64,000 nt of DNA from Siphonodentalium dalli (Eukaryota > Mollusca > Scaphopoda > Gadilida > Siphonodentaliidae): contig CP136066.1 of assembly GCA_032622095.1 (NCBI GenBank), forward strand, positions 196,220,816 to 196,284,815, in the 5' to 3' direction. The first letter of the stretch is position 1. Every line of letters begins with the position of its first letter. Shown one piece after another: positions 1 to 11,600 of the stretch. The notes below the pieces were generated by a model. It was not told where the DNA came from and did not search any database. It saw only the letters and a list, made by a program, of their open reading frames with translations. The position numbers were made by a program, and so were the translations under genes.

Positions 1-538
1 AAAATAGAGGTTTGCCAACTATGGGCGGTAACTCTTCAGGGAAAGCGCGGACACAAGTTTTTATGCCCGAGGGCAGTAGTGCATATCGAGATGTGCATAC
101 GGTCTAATTTTCGATGCTCTGCTTCTTATAATTTCCGAGATAATAAAATGACATTTTTTCAAATAAAGGGAGATAACTCCTCGGTGAAAGCGCGGACAAA
201 ATCGTTATGGGCCATATGGTTAGAACTCATGTACCCCAACCTACTTACCAAGTTTTGGTGTCCTACTTCTTGTACTTTTCGAGTAATAGTGATTACAAAA
301 GTGTCAAGTATAATAATAATAATAACAATGAAAAATAATCGCAAAAGGGCCATAACTCCGCCAAGAAACATTGGGCGGAAATCCTGATACCATTATATTT
401 AGTAAAGCTTCGATGCCTACATTCGCTAGAGATTTCGCGTTCCTACTGCAATCAGTTTCTGAGTATTTCGAAATAAACGGAAAACGACCTCAGTAGAAAA
501 ACAATATACTTCCTTGGTTACACCATGGAAGTATAATA
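1..538. repeat. Long direct repeat, copy 1 (partner at 1733-2276)
   Basis: This stretch recurs almost base for base at 1733-2276, differing by a few substitutions and a small expansion of an AAT run. Both copies end at the same word, 'ccatggaagtataat'. The left end of copy 1 is cut by the window edge. The copies are in the same orientation with a 1732-bp period, so they could be LTR-like ends or two units of a large tandem repeat. No TG...CA ends, primer site or polyprotein frame was seen between them. The short frames on both strands are shared by both copies and look like shadows of the repeat. Confidence 0.85.
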
Positions 539-639
539 ATAGGGAAAATCTTGAGCTGAATAAATCGCAGTTAAGGGACGGAAAATATGAAGTAGGATGA
601 TTATGTCTTTCCCTTAACATGTGTGGGTTGATCTCAAGT

Positions 640-1600
640 GATTGGAATTGACCCCACCCCTGCCTCGAAATTGGGTGACGGGATTGGGAAATTGTCAAAC
701 CCGGCCCAAAATGCGAATTTTGACAGCCCGTAACTCCGTTATTTTTCAATGGATTTAAAAATTGTTTTGAGTATTGTGATCAGCTACTTACATTGATTAT
801 TTGTTATAAATTTTGTCTGATTCAGAGACGAATGACATTTTGTTTATTGGAAAGAATACGGGCCCACATTCAAAGTTTGAGGTCCCAAATCTCCGCCATT
901 TTTTAACGGATTTACAATCTGTTTTCAGTTTTATGATCAACGTGTATGGTAGATGTTATATATCAAGTTTCATATGATTCGGGGACGAAATAAATTTTGG
1001 TACCTCGGACCACCCCTCCCCTGACCCACAACACTGAACCGACACTTGCAAAATTTGGCACTTCGCGTGCTCTCTTCAGACCGCACGCACTGCGATATCA
1101 GATAACATCTTAAGTTCGACATCTTCGGAGGAGCTGTGTACACAAGCATATGGGGCCAAAATTTGCATTGTTTGAAGGCCCACAACTCCGTCATTTTTCA
1201 ATGGATTTTCGAAATTGTTTTAGTTTCTATATCGGTTGGCGGTATAGATGTTATATTCCAAGTTTCATCTGATTCGGAGAAGATTAAAAAATTGGTACCC
1301 CGGCCCGCCCCTCCCCTGACCCACAACACTGAACCGACACTGGCAAAAATTGGCACATCGCGTGCTCTCTTCAGACCGCACGCATTGGCGTATCAGATGA
1401 CATCCAAAGTTCGACATCTTCGGAGGAGATGTGACGACAAGCACATGGGCCCAAATTGCAAACTTTGAGGGCCCGTTACTCTTGCATTTCATCTCGGATT
1501 TCAAAACTCTTTTCCGATATGGATTTGTTTTCGTTCAGGGAATCTACATACTTAAATAGACAAATGTCAATAAAAAAAAAAAAAATCGAAAATTTTGCAC
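640..1600. repeat. Degenerate tandem array, about 295-bp unit
   Basis: Units start near 700, 861, 1157 and 1448 with variants of 'gggcccaaa..gcaaactttgagggccc' and carry 'aactccgtcatttttcaatgg'. The GC-rich block containing 'cccctgacccacaacactga' appears at about 1015 and 1312. The unit is about 290-300 bp. No gene was recognised. The array fills the space between the two long direct repeats. Confidence 0.7.
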
Positions 1601-1732
1601 CCCACCCAGTGTAACAATATATGACCAACCCTGTCAACTTTTCTTCCTTGGACTAAGCTGACAACGGTCAATACGACTATAAAAACCAAATGCAGTTATC
1701 TGGAATAATACGGGAGGACAACAGAGTACAAT

Positions 1733-2276
1733 AAAATAGAGGTTTGCCAACTATGGGCGGTAACTCTTCAGGGAAAGCGCGGACACAAGTTTTTATGCCC
1801 GTGGGCAGTAGTGCATATTGAGATGTGCATACGGTCTAATTTTCGATGCTCTGCTTCTTATAATTTCCGAGATAATAAAATGACATTTTTTCAAATAAAG
1901 GGAGATAACTCCTCGGTGAAAGCGCGGACAAAATCGTTATGGGCCGTATGGTTAGAACTCATGTACCCCAACCTACTTACCAAGTTTTGGTGTCCTATTT
2001 CTTGTACTTTTCGAGTAATAGTGATTACAAAAGTGTCAAGTATAATAATAATAATAATATTAATAACAATGAAAAATAATCGCAAAAGGGCCATAACTCC
2101 GCCAAGAAACATTGGGCGGAAATCCTGATACCATTATAGTTAGTAAACCTTCGATGCCTACATTCGCTAGAGATTTCGCGTTCCTACTGCAATCAGTTTC
2201 TGAGTATTTCGAAATAAACGGAAAACGACCTCAGTAGAAAAACAATATACTTCCTTGGTTACACCATGGAAGTATA
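1733..2276. repeat. Long direct repeat, copy 2
   Basis: Second copy of the repeat at 1-538. It abuts the 3' end of the lectin gene: the minus-strand AATAAA lies only about 30 bp beyond the repeat edge. The lectin transcript therefore probably ends at or within this repeat boundary. Confidence 0.85.
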
Positions 2277-2307
2277 ATTAACAAAAAAGAAACTTTAGAA
2301 GAAACTA

Positions 2308-2313
2308 TTTATT
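2308..2313 (-). promoter_or_regulatory. Poly(A) signal AATAAA of the lectin gene
   Basis: A canonical AATAAA on the minus strand, about 255 bp downstream of the proposed lectin stop codon. It is followed by a T-rich stretch that runs into the 1733-2276 repeat. The position suits a short 3' UTR. Assignment to the gene is inferred from distance and strand. Confidence 0.5.
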
Positions 2314-2567
2314 TCATAGCTGACATAAAACATGGCATCATATACCAATGTGACATGTAATTAATTTTATCATAAGTATACATGAACATACAGGGTTCGC
2401 GCTGCAACTTGCCAATTGTATCGGAAAACAATAGTTGTATTTGTAGAAAATTAATGGCAGTCAGATAATACCAAATAATATCTTTTGGCAAAAGTTAATG
2501 TTGGGCGGCCAGCGCACACCCTGTGCACATGTTCATATAGCTTATTGCTGGGTTTAAATACAGCAAA

Positions 2568-2688
2568 TCATCCGTCGATCGGGCCTCCATCGAGAAAATC
2601 TAACGGCACCTGAACTTGCGGGGTGGTGTGATGCTGCTGGTGGGTGTGATGTTGATGGGTGGAATGGGTTGCACTCACTTCAGCCAGA
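2568..2688 (-). CDS. Lectin exon E: His/Gln/Thr-rich C-terminal tail
   Basis: A pyrimidine-rich acceptor (ctttctttcag) precedes a 121-bp exon that adds about 40 residues. It begins LAEVSATHS, continues HQHHTHQQHHTT, and ends DFLDGGPIDG with a TGA at 2570-2568. The split codon CA|T made with exon D keeps the frame open. C-type lectin domains usually end soon after the last Cys, so this tail is an add-on. The His cluster could bind metal, which is speculation. If exon D is not spliced, the protein would instead stop two residues after its last Cys-Ala-Lys. Confidence 0.65.
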
Positions 2689-5600
2689 CTGAAAGAAAGG
2701 AAAAGTTTAAACATTAAATAATTTGCATGTTTACAAAGATAGAACGATACAAGGGTGTTGAATTGCATGCAATGCCCCTTTTCGATCTGAAACATACCGT
2801 ATACATCAGTGGGAGTGACCCCTACCGAATTCTTTTTCACCCGGGGTATATATTTTATTGTGAAAACTGAAGTATAGCCCATTCAACACCGAAATATTGA
2901 GTGGCGATGATTAGCGATCACTATGTCGCTATGTTATAAACGACTTGGTGGCAGTTTTAACCAAAAATCAAATCAAACCGAAGTTAGTGGGGTCTCCCAT
3001 GTGTTCAGTGTTTTTCTTATCGCATACTCTTTATGCACTGTACTAAATCACACTATGACTTTTGTTTACATAACACATCGCACAAACTTGACAATAACAT
3101 ACAATTTACGCGATATTTATGATTGGTATATGAACACAATTTGTCTATATGTTAACATTCTTTCTATTTATGGCGATTTTAACGGATGTGACTATTTTAA
3201 CAGCGATACCCACCGCGAACGTCATCGGTGACTTCAACTGGTTAAATAACAAATTTGAAATAGTTGCGTGGGTATAAAATACTAAATATGAATTGAAGAC
3301 CCCTGTCCGGAAACGCTTCTATCAATTAATATTGATTTTATTTCGAATATTTTTATTATGAAATGAGATGATTAAATGGGACACTTTATTGTTCTATTTT
3401 TAGAACAAGCCATTCAGCCGATACCATGTAATAATAGAGATCATTAGACTATTCCCATTGCTATGTAACGAACGTCAAATGTCCAGATTGATTATTTTGT
3501 ATTGTTGTATTCCATACTTATCAGAGTATAATTAACGTTTATTTGCGACAAAATTACATAATAATATTTCTGGTCCCTGTTAACAATAACCACCATTGTT
3601 CGTTAGCTAAACAGCCTCCACCTGGGCCATTTGAATGCTGTTATTCTTAGCGTTATGTCGCCGATCGACGAAAAGCAAATTCGGGGCACAGTGTGTGTGG
3701 TTGCTCCACTACGTGTCACGTATGCTTCATATCATTTACGAAAATGGCACAATCAGCTATATACTCACTGTTTCGCACAGATAGCGTTGCAATTGGTATC
3801 GCAGCCCGCGGAACTCCATGCATATGTCGAATTGGCTTCATGGTGAAACTGCAAACAGTTCTCTGCCCTGCTTACTGTTGGTTGTCCCGGTGCCCAGTCC
3901 GTAAACGTGAAGGGGTGATTACCAAACATCCATTCAAAATGTCCTTCTGACATCAAATCGGTTGCGCCGATCCATACACAATGATGCGCTACTGCAATAA
4001 ATATCGACCAAAGGAATTACTTGAATATTACTTAAAGGAACACAAGGCACTCGCAGTGGGTACGTGCGCAAAAATATGAAAGTCTGTAAAACATCACCTT
4101 TAAAAGGACATGGAGAAATAGATAAACTTATGTTCATTATTGACAGTTGTTCTATGTCGACCGTTCGCGTGCTGAAGCCATTATTATGTTATGCACAACT
4201 TTTTACAGTAGTGTGCTAAATTTGGAACACTACACCACGCCACTCGACCAATCAGAAGGCGTCATATCGTAATAATTGAATTGGCAGTCGAGTATAAACA
4301 CTACTTACCGGACACCCAAGCTTTACGACCGCTTTTTGGGCCGTAGGTTTCGCTAGTTTTCGAAACGATATTTCGACTTTTCTTCGTTTGATAGTATCTA
4401 ATTATATACCAAAAGAATGGAAATTTCATGGCCAACAAGATACATTTAAATATATTGTGACCGAGATGAACGCTTTTGAGATTCTATGAGAAATATGACA
4501 CTTGTGAAAATTGTCACTGGTATAGTATATATTCGTATACCTGGTATTTTTACCCAGGGGTCCGTGGAACAACTCGTTGGCAATGGTGACACAGTGAGTC
4601 ATTATCGTATGTCATTCTATTATAATGGTGACACAGTGAGTCATTATCGTATGTCATTCTATTATAATGGTGACACAGTGAGTCATTATCGTATGTCATT
4701 CTATTATAATGGTGACACAGTGAGTCATTATCGTATGTCATTCTATTATAATGGTGACACAGTGAGTCATTATCGTATGTCATTCTATTATAATGGTGAC
4801 ACAGTGAGTCATTATCGTATGTCATTCTATTATAATGGTGACACAGTGAGTCATTATCGTATGTCATTCTATTATAATGGTGACACAGTGAGTCATTATC
4901 GTATGTCATTCTATTATAATGGTGACACAGTGAGTCATTATCGTATGTCATTCTATTATAATGGTGACACAGTGAGTCATTAAGCAATTATTTCATGTGT
5001 CTTTTGGGAACAAACAAAATTGTTGTCCCTCGGTATCAGGAATGACTATCGAACTGTTGCCCAAGGCCGAAGGCCGAGGGCAACAGTTCGATAGTCATTC
5101 CTGATACCGAGGGACAACAATTTTGCCTGTTCCCAAAAGACACATGCAATAATTGCTTTGTTACCCAATACATTTACTTGTATATAATCAGGTCATTGCT
5201 AATTAAGAGTGTTATTTCGAATTATGAGAACTAACTGGTATATACCGCGTGACAGTGACAATGCGGAAATCCGGTATAATTAAAAAACGAAATCGGAAAT
5301 TTCCGGAAATAGCCGAAACGTCACGGAAATTGCAAACCATGTAACAGTTCGTTCGGGCCAGTCAACAGTTCGCTCGGAGCCAGTCAACAGTTCGCTCGGG
5401 TCGGGAAACAGTTCACTCGTGACGTCACGAAAGCTGACCGTGATTGCAAACCGGGCAACAGTTCATTCAGGGCGGGCAACAGTTCGTTGTGACGTTACGA
5501 ACGCAAATTTGGGGTTAACCAGTTAATTCTAAATCCCAATGATTTACGAAGTAAAACTCTACTATTGGGTAACAATATCGTATGTCATTCTATTATAATG

Positions 5601-8600
5601 GTGACACAGTGAGTCATTATCGTATGTCATTCTATTTAGGAGTTTAGCCACCAGTATACACATTGTGAAGGGCTGCTCGTCTCGTCACATATTCCACATA
5701 TTATCCATGTGCTAATCGGATCGGGTTTAAAGGGGTACTATACGCCATTTTCAATATATTCCCGATCTAATATCGATAATATATAGAAAACTAAGTAATT
5801 TGAGTCGAAGATGTATTCTCTAAACGTTCAGGTTAATATATAGGTTATCTTAAAATCAAAGTTATTAATTTGATATAAATTTAATTTATGGCTGGAGTCA
5901 TAAATTGAATTACGAATTTCCGTGTACAGGACGTAATCAAAATAATTCACGGATAGTGGATTGGGCAAAGCGTGGCACACATGATCGTGTAAAAAATTAT
6001 GTTGATACGGGGCGTAAACTCAAGCCACTCATTGACTAGACTTAGTGACTATACAATGACTTAATGAGTATATGGGACTCGTGTGCATATAATATAACAT
6101 TTATTTGATACATTTGCTTGAAAACTATCCAAAATTTACTCGACAACGACAATTTGTATTTTCCCATTCCGGCTAATCTGCCATCCGTAACATTACTTCG
6201 TACTCAACAGACTTTCAAATAATTGAAATCCGGTTACCTTATTCTACAACTCAGACTAAAGAAACCAACAACACCATTTGGGTACAGTATCCCTTTAACT
6301 ATGAAAAAGAAGACCACAGCCCATTGTGCATTATAGTGTATTTCACGCGAGTAATGGGCAACAAGTCGCTTTATAATTGCGTTTTCCACAACGATAGCGA
6401 CGGGAATATACCGGAGTTGGCAAACATTACGAGAATGTCATACAAATCATACGTTTTGATTTATGTGGTGTTTTATTGATTTATGTCGTGTTTTATTGAT
6501 TTATGTTGTGTTTTATTGATTTACTAGCAGGGTTATCCGGCGTTGCCCAGGTTAAAGTGATGTGAAACCCTCTGCATATTGTGGATATATGATGGGAATA
6601 TATAGAGGATACTCTGCGTTACACATATTCTTATAAATTATATGTCCAAATAACATCACAAAACATGATTCTTACACATGGAATATAAGTAGTAGCTCAC
6701 TTTGTCGGATCAGAGCGATTGTCATTTTGTTTATCGCGATTAATCAATCCCACCAATAAACAATTATTTATTATTTAAAACTGCGTATACTTCAGACGTT
6801 ATAACACGAACATCATAAACACATTAGTTCGCAAAAATAAAAGACGACAATTGGGTTTTACATAGAGACGAATCGATCAATCCAGTGGGTTTGACTAAGA
6901 ATTTGAGGACACCTGGTTGTCATATCTCCATGAAGATACAGATGTTTTAAAGAACTATCCATGTGCTCCTCTGTTCATTGTGCTACATACTGACTAATTA
7001 TTCTCCGATCAAAAGAAATGTTGCTATGCCTTTATATCAGCTACATGTGTCGGACACAGAGCGAGATTTTGAGTTGTTTATGTTAGGCGATGAATTTGTT
7101 CTAAAACATGAAAGATATCCTATGTATATTGGGAAGATATAACCTTGTCAGATGTCAGTATTGGATGATCTTGAAAAGTCATGTGCCACTGACTCAGTTT
7201 TCTTTTATCTCAGAAGAAATTATATTTGACGGCACACTGTGACCACTATTGTTGAACAGGCCTTCTATACATTTCTATATCTCTTGTAACTTTTTTGTGG
7301 AAACTGTATTGAATGGGGCAGACTCAATTGTGTTATAATATTAACATGAGCTATTCTAATATTTTTTTTAAAGTTACCACTGTTAGAACGCCTTGGTGCC
7401 ATCTCGATTGTATCCCATGAAGTTATATATAGAACACATACAGACAGATCTATATTTTCAAATATATCTAGGCACTAAATGTGACGTTTTTTAGACGCAC
7501 GATTTGATTCCTCGTATCATTGGAGAAGAACGTATATATGGATTTGATGTTAATTGGAACTAAACATATTTCTATCAGTTTTGGTGACCCGCCAGTCCCT
7601 GTTTCAGACTCACTCAAGCGGTGCCACATTTGACATCATTACACCACAAATTAAGACTTGTTGTGGAGATGAATATATATAAAATTGTTGAAAATTCAGT
7701 ATACATGTATATTTGTATCAAGTTTAGAGCCCCCATATCTCATTGAATATGTATCAATTTGGTGCAAATCGGCGCTAAGCATATTGTTCATCCATTTTTG
7801 TGTCTCTCTCACCCTCTGTGGACAACTTTCCCGACAACTGGCATCTTTAAGCCACACACTTAGACTCCTGATATCTTGGAGATAAATATAAAGTTTGGTG
7901 CTGATCGGCGACTAAACAATTTCTGTTATCAAATTTAGTGAACACCCCACACCATCTCTCACACAAAGAGCACCAATATAGCGTCTTTAAAGGTGGATTA
8001 TCTCTTTGTAAACATGTATTATATAGTTACCGGGGTATAAAATATTAGATCTGAATCGAAGACTCCTGTCCGGAAATGCTTCTATCGATTAATATTAATT
8101 TTATTTAGAATATGTTCTGGTCTAAAAAGGTGTGTTTGTTCAGCTAACGAACAATATTGGTTACTGTTAACAGAGACCAGAAATTATATTGTGCAATTAT
8201 GTCACAAATAAACGTTAATTATACTCATTATCGCTTATATCTGTGGAACAAAACAGTACAAACAACCAATCTGTGACATTTGACATTCGTTGCGTAGCCG
8301 TAGGAACAGCTCAGTGCTCTATATCGCAATACGGTCTCATCCGAATGGTCGGTTCTAAAAATAGTAACATAAATGGGCCCGATTTAATATTCGAAATAAA
8401 ATCAATATTAATAGAAGCTTTTCCGGACATAGGTCTTCAGTTCATATCTATTATTTTATACCCACGCAACTATTTAAAATTTGTTATTTGAAGAGATAAT
8501 CCATCTTTAAATCACATGATTTGATTCCTCGTATCATGGTTAAGAATGTGTATCAATTAGGTGGAAATTGGCGCTAAAATTATTGTGTATCAATTATGGT

Positions 8601-11600
8601 GCCCCTCCCCTTTCCAGTGCACCCTTGACTCGAATGACGCCACTTTTCACAGTATTAAGCCACACCATTAGACTCATCATACCATGTGGATGATTTTGTA
8701 TAAGTTTTGTAGCAATCGTTGACTAACCCAATTCTTATCAAATTTAGTGCCTACCCCCCAATCTCACATCCCAACGACACCAATGTGGTGTTTTAAATCA
8801 TAAAATTAGATACCTTGTATCATGGAGAAGAATGTGTATTAATTTGATGGACATCGGCGCTTAAATTATCTGTTATCAATGTTGGCGCCCCTCTCCCTTT
8901 CAGAGACTCAAATGACGCCACTTTTGACAACTTTAAGCAACCCCAGTAGACTCCTCATACCGTGTGGATAATTTTGTATAAGTTTTTGTATAAAATTGGC
9001 GAGTATACAAATGCGTATCAAATTTAGGGCCCCCATATCTCTCATCCAAACGGCATCAAGTTGGCGTATCTAAACCACACGATCAGATTTCTCGTATCAC
9101 GGAGATTATGTATCAATCTGGTGGAAATCAGCGCTAAACATATTGTTCATCTTGTTTGTGTTCATCTCACCCTCTATATATCCTGACTCGAATGGCCCCA
9201 CTTGTGACAGCTTGTGGCATTCTTAAACCATACAATTAGACACTTGATATTATGGAGATGGTTATTGATAAGTTTGGTAAACCAATTTGATCAAATTTAG
9301 TGCCCACTAACCCCCATCTCTCACCCAAACAGCACCAACATGGCGTCTCAGACTGCTCGTATTATGGATAAGAATGCGTATTACTTTGGTGAAAATTGGC
9401 GCTGAAATTATTGCCCCTCTGCCTTTCAGTTCAACCCTGACTCGAATGACGCCACTTTTGACAGATTTAAGCCACACCATTAGACTCCTCATACCATGGG
9501 GATGATATTGTATAAGTGTGGTGGCAATCGGCGACTAACCCCACTCTTATCAAACTGGGTGCCCTCCCACAATCGTTCACCCATACCAGTTTGGACTCTT
9601 AAAACGCACAATTAGATTCCTTGTACCATGGAGAAGAATATATATCGATTTGGTGGAAATCGGCGCTAAAATTAGTGTTGTCAATTTTGGTGCCTCTTTC
9701 CCCTTCCGTGCATCCCTGACGCGAATGGCGCCACGTTTGACATATTTAAACAACACAATTAGATTCCTCATATCATGGGAATGATTATTTAAAAGTTTCG
9801 TGGAAATAGGCGGTAAACATGTTTTCTACCCCTCCCCTTTTCTGCCCCTGACAACGGCGTCACTTTAGAAAATTCTAACCCGCACCATTATCTTTCTCGT
9901 AAAAAGTTACCCCTAGTAGATCCCTTTGGTACCATCCAGATGGTTCCTCGGCGCTAAACTTAGTTTATCAATGTTGGTCCCCTCTCCCCCTCCGTGCATC
10001 CCTGACTCCAACGGCACCACTCTTAACACATTTAAACCACACCAACATATTCCTTGTATCATGTGGATGATTATATATAAGTTTCGTAGTAATCGGCGAC
10101 ATTTTTTTCTTTCTGCCCCTACCCTTTTTCTGCCCCTGACAACAACGGCGTCACTTTAGAAAATCCTAACCCTCACCACTATCTTTCTCGTAAAAAGTTA
10201 CCCCTAGTAGACATCTTTGGTGCCATCTAGATGGTCCCTTGTGGATTTCTATAGAACACAGACAGACAGACAGACAGACATTCGCAAATATAGATATAGA
10301 TGTGGTGTTTTATTGGGATATAAAACGCATGACCCAATTGGTATTTGATTAATTACAAAATTTTGTCTAACACACAGGCTATAAGTACATTAATGCCCAA
10401 AGTAATTGACCACTTAACCACAGCAGAATTATGAGAGCTTTCCGATGAATGGCAACAAGCCATATTTCCGACTAAATCCTGAAAAGTTACCCATAATTCT
10501 GCTGTGGTTAAGTGGTCGATTACTTTGGGATTTACTGTATATAAATAGTTCGTGATAATCTTTGGATTGAACCAGAGATACGGCGTCGGTTTGAATGTTT
10601 ATTTGCACATTTATGCAACACAGTAGTATATATGTATACATATTTACATGTGCAGGGGTGCAGATGGCATGGCCAGTACATTTCAGGCCGTCTTCCTACC
10701 TCCCATGTAATATAACATTACATGTATGATTAAGATGGCGTTCATAGCTGAATAACGAGTATTTATAACAAGGATGAGCCTTGAAGGGTTTATCAATGAG
10801 AAATCTTCTTATAACATATATGACAGTCTGACATTCGAATATGTGTTTAATGTTAGGGCTAAGCTAATTATGTACGCGTGCATGAACATGCATATACGTA
10901 TTATTAAATCGCCCATAAAAGGTGAGGGTACCAGGGTTGTTGGGCATGTTGTTGGGACATGCCAATAAAGGTCCGTAATTTCAAGTTGTTACTATGCAGG
11001 ATTTACATTCTCGATTTTTACATATAGTATCATTACTATATTGGTAATAGATTATTGGTGATAGACTTTTTGAATTGTGTTTTATTATTACTCACCCTGG
11101 TTACCCAGCCAAGTCTTCACGCGACCATTTTCTTCTGACGTGAGACCCGCTAACAATTTACCTCCCAACGTCTGACAATATTCCTGTGGTAGCAAAATTA
11201 CATAAATAAATACGCGACGCGGTGTATAACGACGCAGAGTGAATTGATATTAGGACAATGCCGATTACAACTAACTAAACATCTCCACAATATAAGTTAC
11301 AGGGCGAGTTGTTGCCGGATACGGTGTCATATGAGGCGAAGTGAGATTAATATCGGGCGAGGCGCTAGCCGAGCCCGATATTAATCTCGCTGAGCCTCAT
11401 ATGTCACCGTAGCCGGCAACAACGAGCCCTGTAACGATTTTATCATGTCACCCACACATCATGTTTTCCGTGTGAGAATTTGAATTACTTATACGAAGTT
11501 CATTACCTGCCAGTAAGTAAATTTGTTGTCTATGGCTATTAACTTATGTAACGTCACAGTGACGCGTCATGGGCAGGACAACAAACTTGAGTTTGATAGT

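Noticed and set aside
1-2276. LTR retrotransposon
   Set aside because: The paired repeats lack TG...CA ends and there is no gag/pol frame, primer site or polypurine tract between them.
4585-4981. CRISPR array
   Set aside because: The repeats are contiguous with no unique spacers, and the DNA is eukaryotic.
4486-4987. Open frames of 145-165 codons on both strands over the 42-bp repeat
   Set aside because: They exist only because a 42-bp unit without stops is repeated. No start context, splice signals or homology is visible.
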